This document shows positions 17,062 to 24,847 of a DNA stretch of 64,000 nucleotides, piece by piece. The stretch's first letter is position 1. Each line of letters begins with the position of its first letter. Under the pieces are notes generated by a model that saw nothing but the letters and a program-made list of their open reading frames with translations, was not told where the DNA came from and ran no database searches. A program made the position numbers and the translations under genes. The DNA comes from Hymenobacter properus (GTDB lineage: Bacteria > Bacteroidota > Bacteroidia > Cytophagales > Hymenobacteraceae): positions 1 to 64,000 of the forward strand of contig NZ_JADQDP010000007.1 of the NCBI RefSeq assembly GCF_015694735.1, written 5' to 3'.

Positions 17062-17082
17062 CAAAGGTCGCTCGTAGCTTTG
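17062..17082. promoter_or_regulatory. Overlapping divergent promoter boxes
   Basis: On the + strand TAGCTTTG (17075-17082) lies five bases before the ATG of the GmhB-like gene. On the minus strand GACCTTTG (from 17069 to 17062) lies about 24 bases before the protoporphyrinogen oxidase ATG and matches TAnnTTTG except for the first base. The two boxes are only five bases apart. Confidence 0.5.
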
Positions 17083-17087
17083 TTGCG

Positions 17088-17603
17088 ATGACGACAACAA
17101 AGAACAAAGCCGTTTTCCTCGACCGCGACGGGGTGCTGAACAAGGAAATAGGCACCTACGTGTGGCAGCCCGAAAACTTCCACATCCTGCCCGGCGTGCC
17201 CGAAAGCCTGGCCCGCCTCAAAGCCGCTGGTTACCTACTCATCGTCGTCACCAACCAGGCTGGCATCGCCAAAAAGCTTTACACCGCCGCCGACGTGCAC
17301 GCCTGCCACGCCAAGCTGCAAGCCGTCTGCGGCCGCATCATCGACGCCCTGTATTTCGCCGACGCCCACCCCAGCGTGAGCGAGTCCATCCTGCGCAAGC
17401 CCAACTCGGGCATGCTGGAAAAGGCCGTGGCCCGCTTCCACCTCGACCCCGCCCAGTGCTGGATAGTGGGCGACCGCCTGCGCGACATGCAGGCCGGCGC
17501 GGCCGTGGGTGTGCGCGGCATTCTGGTGGGGGAGGAGGAAGCCGGCTTTGCGCCGCACGTGGCCGATTTGAGGGCGGCTGCGACTGTTATCTTGGGCGAA
17601 TGA
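17088..17603 (+). CDS. HAD-IIIA phosphatase, GmhB-like but lacking the zinc loop
   Basis: The 171-residue HAD hydrolase has the nucleophile motif FLDRDGVLNKE (Asp12 and Asp14), motif II VVTNQAG (53-59), and motif III/IV with RKPNSGM and WIVGDRLRDMQAG. The overall pattern fits the heptose-1,7-bisphosphate 7-phosphatase and histidinol-phosphatase branch. GmhB proper has a zinc loop with a histidine and three cysteines before RKP. Here the same place reads ADAHPSVSESIL, with no cysteine. Substrate is therefore open; a sugar-phosphate of LPS or S-layer synthesis is plausible. The stop overlaps the next start as ATGA. Confidence 0.82.
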   Translation: MTTTKNKAVFLDRDGVLNKEIGTYVWQPENFHILPGVPESLARLKAAGYLLIVVTNQAGIAKKLYTAADVHACHAKLQAVCGRIIDALYFADAHPSVSESILRKPNSGMLEKAVARFHLDPAQCWIVGDRLRDMQAGAAVGVRGILVGEEEAGFAPHVADLRAAATVILGE

Positions 17604-18022
17604 TAACGAAGGAAATCATCGCAACCTGGGTTGCGAAGAATAAAAGCGCATTGTTTTTAATGAGTTGCGTCATCCTTGGTCAGGTGCTTCTCCATTTCAC
17701 TTCGGATAGCAGGAGTGCCCGAATCATTGACGAATACATCACACGCCGTCTGGCCGGGCGTGTAGATACAATACCTTCTTATTCGCGTGGTTTTCCAAAA
17801 GTGCAGCTCTCAACGGGCGAAAAGCTATTGATACGTCTGCCTGACGCGGGACAGAAATACCTGAAAGCAGGGGATTCTTTGGTCAAAGAATCCGGAACCC
17901 GAGTCGTGACGGTGTATCGGCGATTTCCGGCTTATATGGAAGTTTCCGTGTTTGGAGGCGATAGGGATAGCACCGATGGTGAGGGCTTGGCAAAGCGCTA
18001 CCGTATTGCAAGCAAACCGTGA
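17600..18022 (+). CDS. Small membrane-anchored protein, function unknown
   Basis: The 140-residue protein has a short N-terminal cytoplasmic part, one membrane segment near residues 16-35 (ALFLMSCVILGQVLLHF), and a soluble domain outside. That domain contains KVQLSTGEKLLIRLPDAGQKYLKAGDSLVKESGT split over several strands, which looks like a small beta domain. I do not recognise a family. Its ATG overlaps the stop of the HAD gene by four bases, so it is translationally coupled. Its base composition is more AT-rich than the genes around it, as for a recent arrival or a fast-changing gene. Confidence 0.72.
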   Translation: MITKEIIATWVAKNKSALFLMSCVILGQVLLHFTSDSRSARIIDEYITRRLAGRVDTIPSYSRGFPKVQLSTGEKLLIRLPDAGQKYLKAGDSLVKESGTRVVTVYRRFPAYMEVSVFGGDRDSTDGEGLAKRYRIASKP

Positions 18023-18076
18023 AAATTAGCCCTTTTTTGTAACGATGCTTGTCCTTCTGAAACAGTCTGATACCTT

Positions 18077-21049
18077 ATGCTAAAACCATTACATGCGCTG
18101 AAGAAAAGGCTGTGGGCCGGAAGTCTGGGAATGCTGCTCTGCCTGGGCACCTTGCCAATATCCAGGGCGCAATGCCCGCCACCTGCCTGCACCCCCGGCA
18201 ATGCGCCAGCAGCGAACCTGGCCTTCGGCATGGGCATCTTCCGGGTGCAGCTGGCCAGCTTGGACACCACCACCAACGGCGCCGCCGATGGCTACCGCGA
18301 CTACAGCTGCGGCCACGGCACCGTGCTCCAACGCGGCAGTACCTACACGCTGGCCGTGCGCACCAATCCCAACGCCGATGAGAACGTGCGCGCCTGGGTC
18401 GATTTTGACAACAACGGCCAGTTCACGGCCGCCGAGCAAGTGATGGCATCTACGGCCCGGCAGCACCAGGCCTCGTTCACGGTGCCGGCCGCGGCCGTGC
18501 TGGGCCAGCCGCTGCGCCTGCGCATTGCCGCTGACTACGCCAATGCCGCGGTGCCCACGGCTTGCTCTACGCCCCAGTATTCGCAAACGGAAGACTACCG
18601 CGTGGTGGTGTCGGCCACGGCCCCGGTGCGCCCCGTGGCCCGCTTCGCCGCCACCGACACGGTGAGCTGCGGGGCCGCTGTCGCGTTTCGGGACCAGTCG
18701 CTGAACACGCCCACCGCGTGGCGCTGGACGTTTGGCGACGGCACAAGCAGCACCCAGCAGCACCCCCAGCACACCTACGCGCTGCCCGGCACCTACGCCG
18801 TGCGCCTGCGGGCCTGCAACGCCACGGGCTGCGACTCACTTACCAAAACCAATTACATCCTGGTGCGCGCCGATGCGCCGCTCCCGGCGAGCTGCCAGCC
18901 GGCTACGAGCAGCTATTGCTGCAGCTACGGCATTACGCGCTTCCGGCTGGGAACTATCGACCGCGCTTCGGCCGATGGCTCGGCGGGCTATGAGGACTTT
19001 AGCTGTGCCCAGCGCACGCTCCTCACCGCCGACCGTCCCTACACCCTTCAGCTCAGCACCGGGACCAACGCGCAGGACGTGCGCGTTTACCTTGATAGGA
19101 ACGACAACGGCCGGTTTGACCTGCCGGGCGAGCTGCTGTACGAAGGCCTGGCCGTGCGCAACCCCAGCGTGGTGGTGCAGGTGGCATCAGGCGCGGGGCT
19201 GGCGACGGGCCGGCCGTTGCGGCTGCGGTGCTGGGTTGATGCGGCCGGCAATGCTCCCTTCGGGCCGTGCGCCGCGCCGCAGCAGGGGCAGGTAGAAGAT
19301 TATTCGGTGGTGGTGGCGGCCAACGCGGCCCCGCCCACCGCCGCCTTCACCTTCACGTACCAGCAGCTCTGCTTGCCGGTGCAAATAGCCCTCACCAATG
19401 CCACCACCGGCGGAGCCACGAGCTACGCCTGGGACTTTGGCGACGGCACCACCTCGACGGCCGCCAGCCCGCCGGCGCACGCCTACCCCCAGGGCGGGGT
19501 GTATGACCTGACGCTGGTGGCGCGCAACGCCTTCGGCACCGACACCTTGCGCCGGACCGTGAACGTGGCGTCCGCTTGCCCCCCTTATTGCGTGGCCGAT
19601 GGCTACGGCGGGTCGAACAGCGCCCCGGCGTATTTCACGCGGGTGCTGTTTGCGGGTTTGGACAACAACGACCCGCGCAGCCCGGGCGTGAGCTACCGGG
19701 ACTACACCAGCCGCTATGCCGAACTGCAGCAAGGCCAGGTGTACTCGATACGGACGGAGTTCCTGCCCTGGACTTTTTCCGGCAATGGGCCGTGGGTGTA
19801 CGTCAATGCGTGGATTGACTTCAACCAGGACGGCAACTTTACCGCCAACGAGCTGCTGAGCATGCCTCGATTGACTTTTAGCCCACGCCAATTCACGTTT
19901 CAGGTGCCGTTGGGGGCCCGGCCGGGCGCCACGCGCCTGCGCCTGCAAATTGCGGGCAACAGCATCAACTTCGCCATGGACAACCCCTGCCCGCCGAATT
20001 ACCAAAACGCGTCCACCGAGGACTACACGGTGGTGATAACGGGCGCTGCACAGGCGCCCCAAGCCGCCTTCACCGTTAACCTTACGCCCACCTGCAACGC
20101 CACGGTGCAACTGCAGGATTCCAGCCTCGCCGCGCCCAACCGCTGGCTTTGGACCTTCGGCGACGGCGCTAGCAGCACCCAGCAGCACCCGCAGCATACC
20201 TACGCGCTGCCCGGTACCTACACCGTTTCGTTGCGGGCCAGCAACCGGTTTGGCAGCAGCCTGCTTACCAAGCCGCGTTTCATCACGGTGAGTTCGTTGG
20301 CCCAGGGCCCGCGCCCGGCCGCCTGCCTCCCCCCGGGGGGGGGCGATGTCAACCTGGGCGGCTACTGGGAAATTAGCTCCACCGCCATCGGCAACTGGAC
20401 ATACACCAATCCCCTGCGCCTGGCCGCGTACCGCGACGAAACCTGCGGCCCGCCGATTCCCTTGGTGGCGGGGACAACAGTGCCCGTCACCATGCGCAAG
20501 CCCAATAGCAATTATTTGCTGGTAATCCAATTTATTATGTGGCTGGATGCCAACGACGACGGCGTGTTTGACCCCGTCACCGAGCGGGTGTATACCTACC
20601 AGGCCAGCGGCTACGGCCCCGCCTGGACCGGCAGCCTAGCCGTGCCCACCACTGCCGTGCGCAACCGGCCGCTGCGGCTGCGGGTGTGGTGGCAGGGCAG
20701 CGGCGGCAACACGTACACCCCCCTCGACCGTCCTTGCTACCGCACCGAGCTTTATGGCCAGGTGCGCGACTTTACGGCCATCGTGTCGTCACCGCTGGCC
20801 GCGAAGTCGGGCATTGCCCCATCCGTATTGGTTTACCCCAACCCGTCTGGCGGCCTAGTGACGCTGCAAAGCGAAACCCCGCTGCAAGGACCGGTGCAGG
20901 TGCGCAACACCACCGGCCAGCTGGTATTCGAGCAAGCCGCACCAAAATCGCCTTCCCGAAACCTGAACCTGAGCCATCTACCAGACGGCATCTATTTCCT
21001 ACACCTGCCGGGCAACCAGGTGGTGCGGAAAATTAATATCATGCATTGA
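18077..21049 (+). CDS. T9SS-secreted PKD/GEVED surface protein
   Basis: The 990-residue protein begins with a signal peptide (LWAGSLGMLLCLGTLPISRA) and alternates GEVED-type domains and PKD domains. GEVED units end in motifs such as QTEDYRVVV, QVEDYSVVV and STEDYTVVI and contain calcium-site-like runs (DFDNNGQFTAAE, DRNDNGRFD, DFNQDGNFTANE, DANDDGVFD). PKD units carry WTFGDGTSST, WDFGDGTTST and WTFGDGASST. The C-terminal 75 residues are a type A T9SS sorting domain (VLVYPNPSGGLVTLQS to IYFLHLPGNQVVRKIN). It should be exported, cleaved and attached to the cell surface, probably for adhesion or matrix binding. PKD1 and PKD3 share near-identical DNA. Confidence 0.9.
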   Translation: MLKPLHALKKRLWAGSLGMLLCLGTLPISRAQCPPPACTPGNAPAANLAFGMGIFRVQLASLDTTTNGAADGYRDYSCGHGTVLQRGSTYTLAVRTNPNADENVRAWVDFDNNGQFTAAEQVMASTARQHQASFTVPAAAVLGQPLRLRIAADYANAAVPTACSTPQYSQTEDYRVVVSATAPVRPVARFAATDTVSCGAAVAFRDQSLNTPTAWRWTFGDGTSSTQQHPQHTYALPGTYAVRLRACNATGCDSLTKTNYILVRADAPLPASCQPATSSYCCSYGITRFRLGTIDRASADGSAGYEDFSCAQRTLLTADRPYTLQLSTGTNAQDVRVYLDRNDNGRFDLPGELLYEGLAVRNPSVVVQVASGAGLATGRPLRLRCWVDAAGNAPFGPCAAPQQGQVEDYSVVVAANAAPPTAAFTFTYQQLCLPVQIALTNATTGGATSYAWDFGDGTTSTAASPPAHAYPQGGVYDLTLVARNAFGTDTLRRTVNVASACPPYCVADGYGGSNSAPAYFTRVLFAGLDNNDPRSPGVSYRDYTSRYAELQQGQVYSIRTEFLPWTFSGNGPWVYVNAWIDFNQDGNFTANELLSMPRLTFSPRQFTFQVPLGARPGATRLRLQIAGNSINFAMDNPCPPNYQNASTEDYTVVITGAAQAPQAAFTVNLTPTCNATVQLQDSSLAAPNRWLWTFGDGASSTQQHPQHTYALPGTYTVSLRASNRFGSSLLTKPRFITVSSLAQGPRPAACLPPGGGDVNLGGYWEISSTAIGNWTYTNPLRLAAYRDETCGPPIPLVAGTTVPVTMRKPNSNYLLVIQFIMWLDANDDGVFDPVTERVYTYQASGYGPAWTGSLAVPTTAVRNRPLRLRVWWQGSGGNTYTPLDRPCYRTELYGQVRDFTAIVSSPLAAKSGIAPSVLVYPNPSGGLVTLQSETPLQGPVQVRNTTGQLVFEQAAPKSPSRNLNLSHLPDGIYFLHLPGNQVVRKINIMH

Positions 21050-21070
21050 CCGCAAATACGTTTACACTAA

Positions 21071-21106
21071 AAAAGGCCGGCCTCCCACGCGGGAAGCCGG
21101 CCTTTT
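21071..21106. terminator. Bidirectional terminator
   Basis: AAAAGGCCGGC (21071-21081) pairs with GCCGGCCTTTT (21096-21106). A-rich sequence before and T-rich sequence after make it active on both strands. It separates the convergent T9SS protein and small lipoprotein genes. Confidence 0.88.
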
Positions 21107-21128
21107 CTATTTCAAAAGCTACCAAGCC

Positions 21129-21284
21129 CTACAGGCGCGAAGCCGGGGCAGCAGCGCTGGCCGTGATGGGCGAGGAAATGCGGTTGGCTTCCTTGGTGCT
21201 GCTGTAGGCGGGGCACTTCTGGCGGTTGCAGGCGCCGAGGGTGAGAGCGGCAGCACCGGCGGCGAGCAATACGAACTTTTTCAT
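21129..21284 (-). CDS. 51-residue lipoprotein
   Basis: Reading the minus strand from ATG 21284 gives a 51-residue protein with a basic start (MKKF), a hydrophobic run of Ala, Leu and Gly and a lipobox LGAC (Cys19). A mature part of only 32 residues follows, beginning NRQKCPAYSST. It should be a lipid-anchored peptide. I recall short Cytophagales lipoproteins with a KCPAY motif after the lipid cysteine, function unknown. Support for a real gene is good: an exact -7 box (TATCTTTG) lies 40 bases upstream, and the bidirectional terminator follows the stop. A longer frame on the same strand at 21112-21327 is a shadow in another phase. Confidence 0.82.
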   Translation of the reverse strand: MKKFVLLAAGAAALTLGACNRQKCPAYSSTKEANRISSPITASAAAPASRL

Positions 21285-21324
21285 AATTTATAGAAAACGG
21301 GTGAGGGATGACGAGGCTAGGCTT

Positions 21325-21332
21325 CAAAGATA
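21325..21332 (-). promoter_or_regulatory. -7 box of the small lipoprotein gene
   Basis: The minus strand reads TATCTTTG, an exact TAnnTTTG match, giving a leader of about 35 bases to ATG 21284. Confidence 0.6.
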
Positions 21333-21380
21333 AGCAGCCAACGCTATATTCTGCGAAAAATTCCCGCCGCCGAAATTGAA

Positions 21381-22778
21381 TTATTCGTATCCGAGGATGC
21401 GCATCATGCTGCCGGCTTCCTGCTGGGGCGCAAAAACGGTATCGGTGAGCGTGCCATCGGCGGCGCGGTCCAGGATGACGTGCTGCGGGGCCGGAATGAG
21501 GCAGTGCTTGATGCCGCCGTAGCCGCTCAGGCTCTCCTGGTAGGCGCCGGTGTGGAAAAAGCCCACGTAGAGCGGCTGCGCATCGGTGGGCTTGCGCTCG
21601 GGCAGGAACACTTGGTAGATGTGCTTCTCGGCGTTGTAGTAGTCCTGCGAGTCGCAGGTGAGGCCGCCGAGCTGCAGCTTCTTGTAGGATTTATTCCAGC
21701 CGTTCACGGCCAGCATAATGAAGCGCTGGTTCAGGGCCCAGGTGTCGGGCAGGTTGGTGATGAACGAGCCGTCAATCATGTACCACAATTCTTTGTCGTT
21801 CTGCAGCTTCTCATCGAGAATGCTGTAGATGATGGCGCCGCTTTCGCCCACCGTGAAGATGCCGAACTCGGTGAAAATGTTAGGCTCGGGCACGCCTTCT
21901 TCCTTGCAGATGCGCTGGATGGTGCGCAGAATTTCGGCCACCATGTAGGGGTAGTCGTATTCGGGCTGGATGCTGGTTTGAATGGGGAAGCCGCCGCCGA
22001 TGTCGATGGTGGTGAGGGTGGGGCACACCTTGCGCAGCTCGCAGTACTTGTGCACGAAGCGGCTCAGCTCCGACCAGTAATAGGACGTGTCCTTGATGCC
22101 GGTGTTGATGAAGTAGTGCAGCATCGTCAGCGTGAAGCGCGGGTCGTCCTTGATGCGCTGCTCGTAGAGCGGAATCACGTCGGCGTAGCGCACGCCCAGG
22201 CGCGAGGTGTAGAACTGGAAGCGCGGCTCCTCGTCGGAAGCCAGGCGCATGCCCATATTCACCTTTTCCTTCACATGGTCGTGGTAGTACTCGATTTCGT
22301 TGGGCGAATCAATGATGGGCATGCAGTTCACAAACCCGTCGTTGATGAGGTCGGCAATTTCCTTCTTGTAAGCCTCGGGCTTAAAGCCGTTGCAGATGAT
22401 GTGCTTCTGCTTGTCGACCTTGCCCTGCGCGTGCAGGTTGCGGATGATGCTGATGTCGAACCACGACGAGGTTTCGAGGTGGATGTCGTTTTTCAGGGCC
22501 TCTTCCAGCACGAAACGGAAGTGCGACGACTTGGTGCAATAGGCGTAAGAATAAGTGCCGGTGTAGCCAGTCTTTTCGATGCCCTCGGCAAACCACTTTT
22601 TGGCCCGCTGAATCTGGGAGCTGATTTTGGGCAGGTAGGTGAGGCGCAGCGGGGTGCCGTATTTCTCCACAAGGCCCATCAAGTCGATGCCGTGGAATTG
22701 CAGCTCGTGGTCCTGCACGGTAAAGTCGGCCGTGGGGAAGTCGAAGGTCTGGGAAATGAGGTCGTGGTACGTATCCAT
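21381..22778 (-). CDS. speA: Arginine decarboxylase-like PLP enzyme (fold type III)
   Basis: The 465-residue protein belongs to the alanine-racemase-fold decarboxylases. The PLP lysine is likely Lys83 in YSYAYCTKSSHF. Further marks are the glycine-rich phosphate site TTIDIGGGFPI and the C-terminal GLTCDSQDYY cysteine motif that completes the second active site of the dimer. It is shorter than the classical 630-residue SpeA but matches a Bacteroidota branch usually annotated as arginine decarboxylase (recalled). ATG 22778 is chosen because an exact promoter box TACTTTTG lies 48 bases upstream, inside the longer open frame. It is divergent from an arginase/agmatinase-family gene, which supports a role in agmatine and putrescine synthesis. 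Confidence 0.85.
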   Translation of the reverse strand: MDTYHDLISQTFDFPTADFTVQDHELQFHGIDLMGLVEKYGTPLRLTYLPKISSQIQRAKKWFAEGIEKTGYTGTYSYAYCTKSSHFRFVLEEALKNDIHLETSSWFDISIIRNLHAQGKVDKQKHIICNGFKPEAYKKEIADLINDGFVNCMPIIDSPNEIEYYHDHVKEKVNMGMRLASDEEPRFQFYTSRLGVRYADVIPLYEQRIKDDPRFTLTMLHYFINTGIKDTSYYWSELSRFVHKYCELRKVCPTLTTIDIGGGFPIQTSIQPEYDYPYMVAEILRTIQRICKEEGVPEPNIFTEFGIFTVGESGAIIYSILDEKLQNDKELWYMIDGSFITNLPDTWALNQRFIMLAVNGWNKSYKKLQLGGLTCDSQDYYNAEKHIYQVFLPERKPTDAQPLYVGFFHTGAYQESLSGYGGIKHCLIPAPQHVILDRAADGTLTDTVFAPQQEAGSMMRILGYE

Positions 22779-22826
22779 TCGGTTTTTGAAAACGGCGAAA
22801 AAGCCCGACCTTTGCGGCGGGCAGTA

Positions 22827-22834
22827 CAAAAGTA
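22827..22834 (-). promoter_or_regulatory. -7 box of the arginine decarboxylase gene
   Basis: The minus strand reads TACTTTTG, an exact match, with about 48 bases to ATG 22778. The box sits in a small symmetric GTAC-AAAA-GTAC. Confidence 0.55.
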
Positions 22835-22960
22835 CCGCCGGGGTCAGATTAACGGCCGGGAACCGCATGTTGTTCTTCCGTTAGCTCGCCCCGCATCGTG
22901 ACGATGGAATATTAGCGACTTGGCTACGGCAGATGCTTCTGCCGCAAGGCAGCGCTCGAA

Positions 22961-23048
22961 GTGTTTTTAGTTGTCAGTTGCTCGTTGCCAGTTGCCAGGT
23001 CGTTCATCGATGCTAGCAACTAACAACGAGCAACTGACAACTAAACAC
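22961..23048. repeat. Inverted repeat of the TTAGTTGTCAGTTGCTCGTTG type
   Basis: The left arm (22961-22995) and the right arm (23016-23048) are near-perfect reverse complements built on the words AGTTGTCAGTTGCTCGTTG and AGTTGC, with a 20-base loop. It lies between the divergent arginine decarboxylase and arginase-family genes. It is not related to the GTCAT palindromes elsewhere in the window. Confidence 0.75.
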
Positions 23049-23094
23049 CTTGGAACGATGCCGCCACTCTGCTATCCCCAATTCCCACCCTCCG

Positions 23095-24069
23095 ATGAAA
23101 CGCATCAAATTACTGGAAGTCCGCTCCGAGCTCGGGGCCGGCACCCGCGGCTCCAGCATGGGCATCGACGCCTTGCGCGTGGCCTGCCTTAACAAAGGCT
23201 CCGACTATTTCCGCCGGTTCAACTCCGTGGTGCTGCCCGACCTGAACCACGTGCTGTTTGAGAAAAACCATTTCCCCTTCGCCAAGCACATCGACAGCAT
23301 CTACACCGTGCAGAAGGGTATTGCCAACGCCGTGGAGCAGACGCTGCGCTTCGGCGAGTTTCCGCTGGTGCTGGCCGGCGACCACAGCTCGGCCAACGCC
23401 ACCATTGCCGGTATCAAGGCCGCCTACCCGGCCAAGACGCTGGGCGTCATCTGGATTGACGCCCACGCCGACATCCATTCCCCTTACACTACGCCCAGCG
23501 GCAACGTGCACGGCATGCCCCTGGCCGCCTCGCTGGGCATCGACAACCTCAAGCACCAGCGCAACGACCCCGACCCGGAAACCATCTTCTTCTGGCGCCG
23601 CCTCCAGAACCTGGCCGAGCCCGGCCCCAAACTCAAGCCCGAACACCTAGTGTACGTGGTGGTGCGCGACACCGAGGAAGAGGAAGACGCCCTCATTGAG
23701 GAATTGGGCATCAAGTGGATAAAGCTCCCCGAAATCAAAGCCAAAGGCTCGCGCCGCCTCAGTCGCGAGATTTACGAACACCTGCGCTTCTGCGACCTCG
23801 TTTACATTTCCTTCGACGTCGATAGTCTCGATTCGAGCTTCAGCATCGGCACCGGCACGCCCGTGGAAGACGGCCTCTACCTCTCCGAAGCCGAAAACCT
23901 CTGCCAGGACCTACTGGAAAATGACCGGGTGGTATGCTTCGAGATGGTCGAAATCAACCCCACACTCGACAACGGGAACACCATGGCCAAAAACGCCTTC
24001 AACATCCTGGAAATAGCCACCGAAGCCATTGAAAACCGGCTGCGGATGGACGAGGTGGTGAGCCGGTGA
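23095..24069 (+). CDS. Arginase/agmatinase family enzyme
   Basis: The 324-residue ureohydrolase keeps the binuclear manganese ligands: GDHS at 95-98, IDAHADIH at 121-128 and SFDVDSLD near residue 242. The last motif is a little unusual in having SLDSSFS where many members have DP. The family splits arginine, agmatine or formiminoglutamate. The sequence alone does not choose, but the divergent arginine decarboxylase makes agmatine to putrescine and urea the most likely reaction. ATG 23095 (MKRIKLLEVRSELGAG) fits family N-termini; the frame reaches further upstream without a plausible protein. The stop codon lies at the edge of a half palindrome copy. Confidence 0.85.
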   Translation: MKRIKLLEVRSELGAGTRGSSMGIDALRVACLNKGSDYFRRFNSVVLPDLNHVLFEKNHFPFAKHIDSIYTVQKGIANAVEQTLRFGEFPLVLAGDHSSANATIAGIKAAYPAKTLGVIWIDAHADIHSPYTTPSGNVHGMPLAASLGIDNLKHQRNDPDPETIFFWRRLQNLAEPGPKLKPEHLVYVVVRDTEEEEDALIEELGIKWIKLPEIKAKGSRRLSREIYEHLRFCDLVYISFDVDSLDSSFSIGTGTPVEDGLYLSEAENLCQDLLENDRVVCFEMVEINPTLDNGNTMAKNAFNILEIATEAIENRLRMDEVVSR

Positions 24070-24109
24070 ATGAGTTGAAATAGTACGTCATGCCGGGCGC
24101 AGCCGAGGC
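24067..24109 (+). repeat. Half copy of a GTCATGCCG palindrome with its flank
   Basis: The sequence CGTCATGCCGGGCGC plus AGCCGAGGC (24086-24109) is one arm of the GTCATGCCG family without its partner. The 18 bases before it (TGAATGAGTTGAAA and on) match the bases before the split copy at 34866, so the unit is longer than the palindrome. The arginase stop codon TGA is its first triplet. Confidence 0.65.
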
Positions 24110-24131
24110 GCCGCGCAGTGCCTGACGGAGC

Positions 24132-24455
24132 TTAGTTGGCTCCCCAGCGCAGGAGCGGTGCGCTTTGCGATGAGCCGCCGTGGAGGCGACGATAGCGGCG
24201 CCAGGCAGCCAGCACCCGGGCGTACTCGGCCCGAATGTGTAGGTGCTCGCCCATCCACACCAGCGCGCAGGTGGGCCCTTCCACGGTGGGGAACTGCCCC
24301 GCCACCGGGGCCAGCACGCCGGCCACATGAGCGAAGTCCCAGGTGCCGCGGCAAGTTTCGACGGCGCCGGCGTCGGTGTGCCATACCTGCTCGGCGGCGA
24401 ACAGGGCGCCGTGGTCGAGGACGTGAAAACGAGGGGCAGCGGGCAAGGATGACAC
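24132..24455 (-). CDS. Hypothetical protein of 107 residues
   Basis: The GTG at 24455 gives MSSLPAAPRFHVLDHGALF and a compact soluble protein with VWHTDAGAVETCRGTWDFAHVAG split by turns, TVEGPTCALVWMGEHLHIRAEYARVLAAWRRYRR at the end and a basic, low-complexity tail. I know no family for it. The composition and codon pattern look coding, and an exact -7 box TAGTTTTG lies 40 bases upstream on the minus strand, within the longer open frame that reaches 24530. That is why I prefer 24455 to the upstream ATG. It converges with the arginase-family gene. Confidence 0.58.
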   Translation of the reverse strand: MSSLPAAPRFHVLDHGALFAAEQVWHTDAGAVETCRGTWDFAHVAGVLAPVAGQFPTVEGPTCALVWMGEHLHIRAEYARVLAAWRRYRRLHGGSSQSAPLLRWGAN

Positions 24456-24494
24456 GGAGCAGCTGTGCCCGCGGGAGCGAAGCGGGACGGCCAG

Positions 24495-24502
24495 CAAAAC
24501 TA
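24495..24502 (-). promoter_or_regulatory. -7 box of the 107-residue protein gene
   Basis: The minus strand reads TAGTTTTG, an exact TAnnTTTG match, 40 bases before GTG 24455. Confidence 0.45.
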
Positions 24503-24835
24503 CCTCGCGCGTTGCACCGGGATAAACCATTCCGCTAAACGACGCCGGGCACCCGGCGGAAAGGGGGCCGCACTCGGCAAACGCACTGGCTCATAACCAT
24601 TGAAGACAGGCCGTTTTCAAGAGCGTAGAAACCCGTGCTGGCATTTGTTCTGATAGGCCTCCCGGCGCGGGCAAATTCCATTCAAGCGCAAGGCTCCGGA
24701 CTCAAAAGCAACTAGTGCCAACGGCATATGTCGTGTGGCAAAACGATTCCGGCCAAACGGCACGGGGATGCGTGCAACCACCAAAGCTGAGCCAAGCTAA
24801 AGCCGGCGCTACTATATAACGGCCGCCTCCGCCCG
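24503..24835. other. Gene-free stretch upstream of argS
   Basis: I see no coding frame, tRNA, palindrome family or terminator here. It carries the upstream regions of the divergent 107-residue gene and of argS. Composition is normal for the genome except for the TACTATATAACGG stretch just before the argS promoter box. Confidence 0.4.
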
Positions 24836-24843
24836 TACCTTTG
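24836..24843 (+). promoter_or_regulatory. -7 box abutting the argS start codon
   Basis: TACCTTTG is followed by four C and then GTG. The expected transcription start coincides with the start codon, so the argS message is probably leaderless. Confidence 0.65.
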
Positions 24844-24847
24844 CCCC

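Noticed and set aside
17162..17599. Long frame in front of the 140-residue membrane protein
   Set aside because: It lies inside the GmhB-like gene in another phase. The ATGA overlap at 17600 gives a normal start.
21480..22901. A 473-codon + frame opposite arginine decarboxylase
   Set aside because: It is the antisense of a well-supported gene, has no domain, and reads through that gene's promoter.
24503..24835. A structured RNA upstream of argS
   Set aside because: Only short, weak complementarities are visible, and the argS promoter lies directly at the start codon, so this stretch is not a leader.
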